Assembly (NCBI GenBank): GCA_946061345.1 | Contig: CAMGRA010000008.1 | Coordinates: forward strand, 1 to 15,615 | DNA length: 15,615 bases | Direction: 5' to 3' | From: an uncultured Clostridia bacterium | Lineage (GTDB): Bacteria > Bacillota > Clostridia > Oscillospirales > Oscillospiraceae | Translations under genes and position numbers: made by a program | Shown here: positions 7,577 through 14,521 of the stretch, in pieces | Layout of the letters: every line of letters begins with the position of its first letter | Numbering within the stretch: position 1 is the first letter of the stretch | Notes under the pieces: generated by a model | What the model was told of the DNA's origin: nothing | Seen by the model: only the letters and a program-made list of their open reading frames with translations | Database searches by the model: none

Positions 7577-8500
7577 ATGCAAATCGACGGTCTTTTGTTT
7601 TTCGTCATCGCCATTGCCATCGGCTATCTGGTTCTGAAGGTCCGGCTGGTACCGGAGAGCGCTGCGGACATTCTGCCCTCCGTGCTGCTGAACGTCTGCT
7701 TTCCGGCCATGCTGTTTTCCTCCTTTGCCGCCATGGACGCCGCGGAGCTTCTGTCCGTCGGCATCCCCACGGTGCTGGCAACGCTGGGCTTCAGTCTGGG
7801 TGTCTTTGCCGCCGCCTTTTTCCTCTTTCGAAAGCAGGACCCGTCCCGCCGGGCGCTGCTGCGCTATATCAGCAGCGTGGGCAACACGTCTTTTGTCTGC
7901 ATCCCGCTGCTGGGGCTTTTCCTGACCGGCAGTGAAATGTCCATCGTGCTGATCCACGGCGCAATCATGGATATTCTGATCTGGGGTATCCACCAGCAGG
8001 TCTTTATCGGCAGCAGCAGTGAAAACCGGCGAAAAAAGTGGCGACAGATCCTCACCACGCCTAATCTTCTGGCCGTCGTGGCAGGTATCCTGTGTTCCGC
8101 TTTTTCCGTGAAGCTCCCCGGCTTTGTGACCTACGCTGCCGAGGGCTTGGCAGTGGCCGTCTCACCTCTGTCTCTTCTGCTCATCGGCATGCTGATCTGC
8201 CGCTACGGGCTTCTGACCTGGGTGAAAGACCGCACCGCCATTCTCTACTCTTTATGGAGGGTGCTGCTTCTGCCCTGTATCGTTTTTGCAGTGCTGTATT
8301 TCCTCGTACCGCTGAAAACGGCCTGTATTCTTGCCATCGTTTTCGGCAGTCCCGCTCCCCTCACCGCTGTGCTCTGGTGTAAGCAGTACGGCCACGACAC
8401 GGCTCTGGCAGTGGACTGTCTGATCCCCTCGACCATTTTGTATTTTGCCGTAATAGGCCCGCTTTTGGCTGTGCTGTCTCACTGCGGGTTCATTGGATAG
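7577..8500 (+). CDS. AEC-family (auxin efflux carrier-like) transporter
   Basis: A 307-aa protein with about ten membrane helices in two similar halves, the normal AEC (Mem_trans) size. Family features: an N-terminal helix followed by LPSVLLNVCFPAMLFSSF (near 34-51), SVGNTSFVCIPLLGLFLTG in helix 4 (the family's N-x-x-x-x-x-x-P signature), and a second half with SPLSLLLIGMLIC and FGSPAPLTAVLW. AEC members export or import small carboxylates or amino-acid-like solutes. The substrate cannot be told from sequence. It starts 11 bases after the glucosyltransferase stop with AGAGGG upstream, and ends 8 bases before the TPR gene, so it is part of the same transcript. Confidence 0.88.
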   Translation: MQIDGLLFFVIAIAIGYLVLKVRLVPESAADILPSVLLNVCFPAMLFSSFAAMDAAELLSVGIPTVLATLGFSLGVFAAAFFLFRKQDPSRRALLRYISSVGNTSFVCIPLLGLFLTGSEMSIVLIHGAIMDILIWGIHQQVFIGSSSENRRKKWRQILTTPNLLAVVAGILCSAFSVKLPGFVTYAAEGLAVAVSPLSLLLIGMLICRYGLLTWVKDRTAILYSLWRVLLLPCIVFAVLYFLVPLKTACILAIVFGSPAPLTAVLWCKQYGHDTALAVDCLIPSTILYFAVIGPLLAVLSHCGFIG

Positions 8501-8508
8501 GAGGAATT

Positions 8509-9336
8509 ATGAGCATCAAACCCGAAGATTATCTGGAACCGACGTGTCCCTTTTGTACCGACACCTATCAAAAGGATCGTCCCGTTCACCGCATCGACCT
8601 TTGCCGCATGACGGAGAAGCTGGACGAATATCTGGGCCGCAACGACTATGCCGCGGCGGAACGCCATCTGAATTTCTGGCTGTCGGAGGCCCGCTTCAAC
8701 AACGACGACCAGGGTGCCCTGTCCGTCCTCAACGAGCTGATGGGACTGCACCGCAAATGCGGCCACGAGGCCCGGGCCATGGAGGCAGTCCGGGACAGTC
8801 TTTCCCTCCTGGATTCGCTGGACCTGGAGGGCACAGTCACGGCAGGCACCACCTTTGTCAACGCCGCCACGGTCTATAAGGCCTTCGGCAAGGCAGCAGA
8901 GGCTCTGCCCCTGTACCGCAAGGCCCGGGAGATCTATGAGCGGAACTTGCCCCCTGAAGACGGACGCCTGGGCGGCCTGTATAACAACATGGCCCTTGCC
9001 CTGGTGGATGAAAAGCAGTATGAGGAAGCACGCCGCTATTACGAGAAGGCCCTTGACGTTATGGCAAACGTCAAATATGGTCAGTTGGAGCAGGCCATCA
9101 CCTACCTGAATCTGGCCGATCTGGCTGCTGCGGAGCTGGGACTTCTGGAGTCGGAGGACCAGGTCAACGATTATCTGGACCGTGCGGAAGCCCTGCTGGA
9201 GACGCCGGAGGTGCCCCGCAACGGCTACTACGCTTTTGTCTGCGAAAAATGCGCCCCCACCTTCCGTTATTTCGGCCGCTTTGCTTACGCCGACGAGCTG
9301 AAGCAGCGCTCTGATGAGATCTATGAACGGTCTTGA
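8509..9336 (+). CDS. TPR protein with CxxC motifs at both ends
   Basis: A 275-aa soluble protein built of TPR-like helix pairs. Approximate repeats lie at 36-70, 71-104, 114-147, 154-187 and 194-230. The clearest contain GKAAEALPLYRKAREIYE and KQYEEARRYYEKALDVM. Cys13-x-x-Cys16 lies in the N-terminal tail and Cys245-x-x-Cys248 just after the last repeat. Together they could make one four-cysteine metal site, but this is inference. TPR arrays bind partner proteins. Translation starts after a strong AGGAGG five bases upstream. The 3' end overlaps the DUF4037 gene, so the two products are probably made together and may form a complex. It is not a known enzyme. Confidence 0.85.
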   Translation: MSIKPEDYLEPTCPFCTDTYQKDRPVHRIDLCRMTEKLDEYLGRNDYAAAERHLNFWLSEARFNNDDQGALSVLNELMGLHRKCGHEARAMEAVRDSLSLLDSLDLEGTVTAGTTFVNAATVYKAFGKAAEALPLYRKAREIYERNLPPEDGRLGGLYNNMALALVDEKQYEEARRYYEKALDVMANVKYGQLEQAITYLNLADLAAAELGLLESEDQVNDYLDRAEALLETPEVPRNGYYAFVCEKCAPTFRYFGRFAYADELKQRSDEIYERS

Positions 9337-10258
9337 GCTTGCCCGGGGCTTTTATGAGGAGTACGGTGCGCCCATGCTCCACGCCCAGTTTCCCGCTCTG
9401 GAGGAGATCATCGCCGTAGGTCTGGCCGGTTCCGGCTCCGAGTGCTTCGGCTTTGACGACGAGGTCTCCCGGGACCATGATTTTGAGCCGGGCTTCTGTC
9501 TGTTTCTGCCTGACGAGGAGGTCATCGACCGCCGCACGGAATTTCTTCTGGAACGGGCCTATGCCAAACTGCCCAAGGAATACGGCGGTGTAGCGCGGCT
9601 GAAGATCAGTCCCGTCGGCGGCAGCCGCCACGGCGTTATCCGCATGGATGACTTTTTCACCGCCCGCATCGGTCGCAAGGACGGCTTCCGGGACGATATG
9701 GAGTGGTTCTCCGTCCCGGAGCACTATCTGGCGGAGGTCACCAACGGTCAGGTGTTCCGCGACGACGTGGGCCAGTTCACCGCCATCCGCCGGAAGCTGT
9801 CCCGCCAGCCCGCTGACGTGCGCAAGAAAAAGCTCGCCGGACAGCTTCTGCTCATGGCCCAGTCCGGGCAGTACAACTACCCCCGCTGCCTGTCCCACGG
9901 GGAGACGGCGGCAGCGCAGCTTGCGATATTTGAATTCGTTAACAGCGCTCTTGCCGTGATCTTCCTGCTCAATGAACGCTATCTGCCCTATTACAAATGG
10001 CGGTTTCGCGCCCTCCGGGAGCTTCCCCTGCTGTCAGAGCTGGCCTTGCCGCTGGAGCGCCTGATGACCACAGACAATCAATGTGCCGGGGAAAAGGTCG
10101 CCGCCATCGAGGACATTTCCGGCGCGGTCATCGGCCAGCTCCAAGCCCAGGCGCTGACGGAGGCAGTCTGCGGTGACCTGGAAAAGCACGCCTACAGCAT
10201 CAATGACAAAATCGCCAACGCAGATCTGCGCAACCAGAGCATCCTGTTTGCCGTATAA
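9323..10258 (+). CDS. DUF4037 nucleotidyltransferase-like protein
   Basis: A 311-aa soluble protein. Near the N-terminus, GLAGSGSECFGFDDEVSRDHDF resembles the nucleotidyltransferase-fold signature: a GS pair followed by a D-x-D (here DHD) on the next strand. DUF4037 proteins carry this 'GS...DDE.SRDHDF' pattern and no reaction is established for them. The remainder is mostly helical, with SRQPADVRKKKL and GQYNYPRCLSHGET as conserved-looking segments. The start is uncertain. ATG at 9323 gives MNGLELARGFYEEYG; ATG at 9314 would add three residues. Neither has a strong ribosome site, so translation probably depends on coupling with the overlapping TPR gene. It is the last gene of the operon, followed at once by a terminator. 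It could transfer a nucleotide to a protein, RNA or small molecule, or be inactive. Confidence 0.83.
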   Translation: MNGLELARGFYEEYGAPMLHAQFPALEEIIAVGLAGSGSECFGFDDEVSRDHDFEPGFCLFLPDEEVIDRRTEFLLERAYAKLPKEYGGVARLKISPVGGSRHGVIRMDDFFTARIGRKDGFRDDMEWFSVPEHYLAEVTNGQVFRDDVGQFTAIRRKLSRQPADVRKKKLAGQLLLMAQSGQYNYPRCLSHGETAAAQLAIFEFVNSALAVIFLLNERYLPYYKWRFRALRELPLLSELALPLERLMTTDNQCAGEKVAAIEDISGAVIGQLQAQALTEAVCGDLEKHAYSINDKIANADLRNQSILFAV

Positions 10259-10261
10259 ACA

Positions 10262-10303
10262 AGCGCGGTGCAAGCCAACACAGCCTGCACCGCGCTGAGT
10301 TTT
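10262..10303. terminator. Intrinsic terminator between converging genes
   Basis: An 11-bp perfect stem (AGCGCGGTGCA with TGCACCGCGCT, 262-272 and 286-296 of the 10-kb block) has a 13-base loop. On the plus strand GAGTTTTATT follows. On the minus strand CTTGTTTAT follows, a weaker T tract. It closes the five-gene operon and probably also the SLH gene, whose stop codon lies in the plus-strand T tract. Confidence 0.75.
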
Positions 10304-11750
10304 ATTCATCTTCGCATACGTAGCTTCCGTCCAAAAAACGCATAAGAATTATGGCATACTCAGCACGGGTAGCAGTGTTCTTTGGATTCAGCCGTCCCGT
10401 CTCATCGCCGCGAAACAGGCCGTTTTCCACCGCCCACGCCATGGCGTTGGCGGCATAGCCGCTGATCTCTGCGCTGTCAGGAAATGCGGAAATATCAGTC
10501 GAGGCTTCCGGTTTTCCCTCCCAGCGCCACAGGATCGCAGCGATCTGCTCCCGGGTCACACGCTCAGAAGGTGCAAAGGTTGTCTCTGTAACACCATTGA
10601 CCACACCGGTCCTCTTGGCCCAGGCAACGGCAGCACTGTACCACTGGTCTTCCGCCACATCCTCAAAGCCGGTAGGCCCCTCCGCCCCCGGCGCACCCGT
10701 AAGGCGGTGTAGAACCGTCACCGTCATGGCGCGGCTCAAAGTGTCCGAGGGAGCGAAGCATCCCTGCCCCACTCCGTCCATCATGCCGCAGAACACCGCA
10801 AAGTCTACCGCCTCATGGTACCAGCTTTCGGTGCAGTCATCAAATTCTTTCCAGTAGCACGGACCGGGGTCACTGCTTCTCGGCTCGACCGGCTCTGTCG
10901 GTTCGCTTGATCCCGTTGCTTCAGACGGCAGTACAGTCTGCTCCGACGGCAGCATAGAGTCCGGCGGAGTATCCGACTCTGTCGGAATAGTCGGTACTTC
11001 GGTTTCCATGTCCGAAGGCAACGGGCTTGTCGGGGTCGGCTCGGTGGGAGAAGTGCTGTCCTCTGTTGTCTCCGGATCAGTGGGTACGGTTTGTGAGGTT
11101 TCCTCCGTCTCCATTGTCGGCTGTTCGTTGTCGAAAATTGGTTCATCCGAGGTATCCGGCACTGATTCCGACTCTGTCGGCACAGTTTCATCCAGGTTGG
11201 ATTCACTGGTTTCCTCCGGCTTCTCCCGCACATAAAACCGCAGCGCCATTTCCGCGTCGTCCGAGGCACCGACATAGTCCGTGCCAAATTCGGCGTATTC
11301 TTCCGACCAAAGCACAACTCTGTTTTTGGAAACACAGGTCAGATAATAAGCTCCCTCCGCCTCACCTGCAGCCAGGCACCATACGTTGTGCTGCTCCGAA
11401 TAGTTCAGGCCGGAAGCGCAAGACAGCGTTTCTCCGCTGTCATTATAGAATTTCCAGCCGTCTTCGGTCTGCTCCGCCTGCCAGACCAGTTCGCTGTCGG
11501 TTACCGTCAGACGGTTTTCCTCCGGCACCACCGCAACTGCCTCAAGGGTCATAATGCCAAACCATTCGCTCTTCTTGCGCTCACACAGAGCAGTGTTTCC
11601 GGAGCAGCTCACGATGACCACCTCATCGCCGTCACGCAGCGCGTCAGCTGCTATGAATTCATCTTTGGAGCCCGACGCGCACACCGTTACAAAAAAAGGC
11701 AGCAGCACCGCTGCTGCGACAAAAAACGCAGGAACACGGCATCTTTTCAC
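10302..11750 (-). CDS. Secreted SLH protein with an acidic Pro/Thr/Ser/Glu linker
   Basis: 482 aa. An N-terminal signal sequence (basic MKRCR, hydrophobic core to about residue 22) ends in TVCASG. The cysteine there is not in a canonical lipobox, so cleavage by signal peptidase I after VCA is more likely than lipidation. Residues 30-175 form a beta-rich domain starting LRDGDEVVIV, a type seen in other gut Firmicute surface proteins, without a known role. Residues 178-290 are a linker rich in Pro, Thr, Ser, Glu and Asp without a single Lys or Arg. Residues 298-475 are three SLH repeats with SRAM, TREQ and TRAE motifs, expected to bind pyruvylated secondary cell-wall polymer. The start is GTG at 11750, with AAGGAG eight bases upstream and a good promoter. 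The function of the exposed domain is unknown. Confidence 0.88.
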   Translation of the reverse strand: MKRCRVPAFFVAAAVLLPFFVTVCASGSKDEFIAADALRDGDEVVIVSCSGNTALCERKKSEWFGIMTLEAVAVVPEENRLTVTDSELVWQAEQTEDGWKFYNDSGETLSCASGLNYSEQHNVWCLAAGEAEGAYYLTCVSKNRVVLWSEEYAEFGTDYVGASDDAEMALRFYVREKPEETSESNLDETVPTESESVPDTSDEPIFDNEQPTMETEETSQTVPTDPETTEDSTSPTEPTPTSPLPSDMETEVPTIPTESDTPPDSMLPSEQTVLPSEATGSSEPTEPVEPRSSDPGPCYWKEFDDCTESWYHEAVDFAVFCGMMDGVGQGCFAPSDTLSRAMTVTVLHRLTGAPGAEGPTGFEDVAEDQWYSAAVAWAKRTGVVNGVTETTFAPSERVTREQIAAILWRWEGKPEASTDISAFPDSAEISGYAANAMAWAVENGLFRGDETGRLNPKNTATRAEYAIILMRFLDGSYVCEDE

Positions 11751-11794
11751 AGTCTCATCTCCTTGCGGATTATGTCATATTTTGTTATATACAG

Positions 11795-11823
11795 ATTTTA
11801 CTACACCACTCTGTTAAAGTCAA
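11795..11823 (-). promoter_or_regulatory. Promoter of the acidic-linker SLH gene
   Basis: Minus strand: TTGACT (11823-11818), a 17-base spacer and TAAAAT (11800-11795). The leader would be about 38 bases and carries the AAGGAG ribosome site. A second TTGACC lies six bases further upstream. Confidence 0.6.
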
Positions 11824-11906
11824 GGTCAAGACAAGAAAAATGTCGTTTTCCGGCGGCATAATGCCCGTGCTGCAAAAACATTTTGTCCCTTTTCCATAAA
11901 AACATC

Positions 11907-11950
11907 TTGCTTTTTGTGACATGGAATAGTAAAATAACCCATAGTATAAT
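11907..11950 (+). promoter_or_regulatory. Candidate promoter region for adenosine deaminase
   Basis: Two overlapping options are visible: TTGCTT (11907-11912), 17 bases, TAAAAT (11930-11935); or a perfect TATAAT (11945-11950) without a good -35. I cannot choose between them by eye. The second -10 lies only 10 bases before the AGGAGG ribosome site, so its leader would be very short. Confidence 0.4.
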
Positions 11951-11974
11951 GAGAGAATCCAGGAGGAACGATCA

Positions 11975-12949
11975 ATGTATCAAGGAAAAGTGGATTTACA
12001 TCTGCATCTGGACGGTTCCCTGTCCGAGCAGGTGGTTTTCGATCTGGCAAAGCGCGGCGGCTTCCCCATGTCCATGGAGGAGATCTGCCACTCTATATAT
12101 GTCCCCGACGACTGCAATGATCTGGTGGAGTATTTGCAGCGCTTTGAGCTGCCTACCCGTGTTTTGCAAACTGAGTATGCTTTGGAGGTAAGCGCCTACG
12201 AGCTGGTAAGCCGCCTTGCCGACCAGGGACTGATCTGTGCCGAGATCCGTTTTGCGCCCCAGCTCCATACCCGCGCCGGGCTGACCCAGAGAGAGGTTCT
12301 TCAGAGTGTTTTGAACGGTGTCAAGCAGGCCCAGCAGGATCATCCATCGATCCGCGCGGGCGTTCTGCTCTGTGCTTTGATCGGAAGCTCCTGGGAGGTC
12401 AACGAGCAGATCGTTCCTCTGGCTGCGGAGTTCATGGGTCAGGGCGTCGTCGGCATCGACCTGGCCGGCGCTGAGGGCACCGTCCCGTTGGAGTCCTACG
12501 CCCCCATCTTTGAAGAAGCGCATCGGCAGCAGATTCCTTTCACACTTCACGCCGGAGAGCGCGGCGATCCGGAAAACGTCCGTAAGGCCGTGGAGCTGGG
12601 TGCCCGCCGCGTCGGCCACGGGTGCGGCGCCATTCGCAGCGAAGCCTGTATGGAGCTGCTGCGTCGGGAAAAAATTCTGGTAGAAGCCTGTGTTGTCAGC
12701 AATTTACATACAAAGATCGTCCTTGACCCAAAGGCTCATCCCATGGCAGAATTCTTCCGCAGAGGTATCCCTGTCAGCATCAACACGGACAACATGACCT
12801 GCTCCAACACCACGCTGCAGCGGGAGCATCAGGTGGTTTATGACGCTTTCGGCTTTAGCGACGAGGAATTCCGCCAGATGGACGCATATGCCATCGGCGG
12901 TGCCTTCCTCCCCGAGGCGGAAAAGCAGGCGCTCCTGGCCCGGCTGTAA
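11975..12949 (+). CDS. add: Adenosine deaminase
   Basis: 324 aa, the usual bacterial adenosine deaminase length. It deaminates adenosine (and usually deoxyadenosine) to inosine with a catalytic zinc, in purine salvage in the cytoplasm. Metal and catalytic positions are all present: H9 and H11 in VDLHLHLDGS, H192 and E195 in TLHAGE, H215 in RRVGHGCG, and D272 in SINTDN. The usual downstream SNTTL is also present. The segment that commonly reads CPTSN in relatives reads CVVSN here (239-243). The ATG has AGGAGG eight bases upstream. It is a single-gene unit, divergent from the SLH gene and convergent with mnmA. A related deaminase acting on adenine is less likely given length and motifs, but substrate choice cannot be proven from sequence. 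Confidence 0.93.
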   Translation: MYQGKVDLHLHLDGSLSEQVVFDLAKRGGFPMSMEEICHSIYVPDDCNDLVEYLQRFELPTRVLQTEYALEVSAYELVSRLADQGLICAEIRFAPQLHTRAGLTQREVLQSVLNGVKQAQQDHPSIRAGVLLCALIGSSWEVNEQIVPLAAEFMGQGVVGIDLAGAEGTVPLESYAPIFEEAHRQQIPFTLHAGERGDPENVRKAVELGARRVGHGCGAIRSEACMELLRREKILVEACVVSNLHTKIVLDPKAHPMAEFFRRGIPVSINTDNMTCSNTTLQREHQVVYDAFGFSDEEFRQMDAYAIGGAFLPEAEKQALLARL

Positions 12950-12963
12950 CCCGGACGATACAA

Positions 12964-12999
12964 AACACGGGATGAAGACAGATGTTTTCATCCCGTGTT
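12964..12999. terminator. Bidirectional terminator between add and mnmA
   Basis: A 16-bp stem (12964-12979 with 12984-12999, including one G-U pair) has the tetraloop AGAT. On the minus strand TTTTGTATC follows; on the plus strand AATTTCATGCTTTTTA follows, so the T run there is displaced. It separates two converging genes with 63 bases between their stop codons. Confidence 0.82.
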
Positions 13000-13012
13000 A
13001 ATTTCATGCTTT

Positions 13013-14077
13013 TTATACGATCTCGCCGCCGCCCAGGACCGTGTCGCCGTCGTAGAGGACTACAGCCTGTCCTCTTGTCGCAGCCCGCTGGGGCGCGTCA
13101 AAGACCAGATGCACCGTATTCTCTCCTGTGACCTCCGCCGTTGCCCATTGCTCCCGGTGACGGTAGCGGATCTTCGCCTTGGCCCGCAAAACGTCCGGCG
13201 GCGTCTCAAAGGCGATCCAGTTGAAATTGGCCGCGTTGATTTCCGTTCCGAACAGCTCACTGTCCTCCCCCAGAACTACCGTATTCTTCGCCGCGTCGAT
13301 GCTCTGCACGTACAGCGGCCGGTCGGAGGAAATGCCCAGACCCTTTCTCTGGCCGACGGTGTAGTGGATGATCCCTCTGTGGCGTCCGACGATCGTTCCC
13401 TGCGTGGTCACGAAGGGGCCGTCGGGATAGCTTTTCCCCGTGTACCGCCGGATAAAGGCGGCGTAATCGCCGTCAGGCACAAAGCAAATGTCCTGGCTGT
13501 CAGGCTTTTCGGCATTGAGAAATCCCTGTTCCTCAGCGATCTGCCGCGTCTGTATTTTGCTCAAAGCGCCGCAGGGAAATGCCGTATGGGCCAACTGCTC
13601 CTGGGTCATGGCGTAGAGGACATAGCTCTGGTCCTTGCTCTCGTCCGCCGCCTTTTTCAGTAGATACCTGTCTCCCTGCTTCTCGATGCGGGCATAGTGG
13701 CCCGTGGCGACCGTATCGCAGCCCAGTTCCGCCGCCCTGCGGTACAGGCGTTCAAATTTCAGATAGCGGTTACAGTCGATACAGGGATTGGGCGTCGCGC
13801 CTTTTTCATAGGCCGCCACAAAGCGGTCAATGACCTGCCGGCCGAAATCCTCCGTGAAATTGAATACATAATAGGGGATCCCCAGACGGTAAGCGACGCT
13901 TCTGGCATCCTCCACATCCTCCAACGAGCAGCAGGTCTTTGCCCTGCTGCGGCCGATCTCCTCATTGGAAAACAGTTTCATGGTCACGCCGATGCAGTCA
14001 AAGTCCCGCTGCTTCATGAGATAAGCGGCGACGCTGGAATCCACGCCGCCGCTCATAGCGATCAATGCCCTGCTCAT
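13013..14077 (-). CDS. mnmA: tRNA-specific 2-thiouridylase MnmA
   Basis: 354 aa, normal length. MnmA activates U34 of tRNA-Lys, -Glu and -Gln with ATP and replaces the 2-oxygen by sulfur, using persulfide sulfur that comes from a cysteine desulfurase. Seen: the PP-loop ATP motif SGGVDSS (9-15), C99 in the NPC motif and C198 in SQDICFVPDGDY, the catalytic cysteine pair of the family, plus ATGHYAR near 124-130 and VGQRKGLGIS near 241-250. C102 makes a local CxDC with C99, as in many relatives. The start overlaps the nifU stop by 4 bases (ATGA), so translation is probably coupled. Gene order nifS-nifU-mnmA puts the sulfur donor and the user on one transcript. Confidence 0.96.
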   Translation of the reverse strand: MSRALIAMSGGVDSSVAAYLMKQRDFDCIGVTMKLFSNEEIGRSRAKTCCSLEDVEDARSVAYRLGIPYYVFNFTEDFGRQVIDRFVAAYEKGATPNPCIDCNRYLKFERLYRRAAELGCDTVATGHYARIEKQGDRYLLKKAADESKDQSYVLYAMTQEQLAHTAFPCGALSKIQTRQIAEEQGFLNAEKPDSQDICFVPDGDYAAFIRRYTGKSYPDGPFVTTQGTIVGRHRGIIHYTVGQRKGLGISSDRPLYVQSIDAAKNTVVLGEDSELFGTEINAANFNWIAFETPPDVLRAKAKIRYRHREQWATAEVTGENTVHLVFDAPQRAATRGQAVVLYDGDTVLGGGEIV

Positions 14078-14508
14078 ACCATATGGCAGGCTTCACAGTT
14101 CCCGCAGTCAGGGAACCGCTTTTTGTCATAGGGGATGCCGTTGCGGTCGTAATAATCCTTGACCGCAGACTTCACCGCCTCCTCTGCCAGCACGGAGCAG
14201 TGCAGCTTGTGGGCAGGCAGGCCGCCCAAAGCCTCGACCACCTGTTTGTTCGTCACGGCAAGGGCATCCTCGATGGATTTGCCCTTGATCATTTCCGTCG
14301 CCATGGAACTGGAGGCGATGGCGCTGCCGCAGCCGAAGGTCTCGAATTTCACATCCACGATGATGCCATCCTTGATTTTCAGGTACATTTTCATGATGTC
14401 GCCGCATTTGGCGTTGCCAACCTCGCCGACGCCGTCGGCGTCTTCGATCTCGCCCACATTGCGGGGATTCATGAAGTGGTCCATCACCGTTTCCGTATAT
14501 AAAGCCAT
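14074..14508 (-). CDS. nifU: NifU/IscU-type Fe-S cluster scaffold
   Basis: 144 aa, an IscU-like scaffold on which Fe-S clusters are assembled from NifS-derived sulfur before transfer to apoproteins. The three cluster cysteines are C35 (GNAKCGD, with the usual Asp37), C60 (FGCGSAIASSS) and C104 (KLHCSVLAEEA). It starts MALYTETVMDHFMNPRN, the classical family opening. After the IscU fold there is a tail with C135, C138 and C141 (CGNCEAC), which E. coli IscU lacks. AGGAGG lies 7 bases before the ATG and directly follows the nifS stop codon. It is much shorter than full-length Azotobacter NifU, so the name follows the usage in clostridial genomes. Confidence 0.94.
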   Translation of the reverse strand: MALYTETVMDHFMNPRNVGEIEDADGVGEVGNAKCGDIMKMYLKIKDGIIVDVKFETFGCGSAIASSSMATEMIKGKSIEDALAVTNKQVVEALGGLPAHKLHCSVLAEEAVKSAVKDYYDRNGIPYDKKRFPDCGNCEACHMV

Positions 14509-14521
14509 GATCTAACCTCCT

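Noticed and set aside
11129..11140. A 12-base match (TGTCGAAAATTG) to the first bases of the window
   Set aside because: It is a single short match inside a coding linker, with no flanking similarity and no element structure, so probably chance.
11675..11750. Second SLH protein as a lipoprotein because of Cys24
   Set aside because: The residues before the cysteine (VTV) do not fit a lipobox, which needs a small residue such as Ala, Gly or Ser at -1. Cleavage after VCA is more plausible.
12788..12793. Asn instead of a second Asp in the adenosine deaminase NTDN motif
   Set aside because: As I recall, many bacterial adenosine deaminases read NTDN here, so it does not suggest loss of activity.
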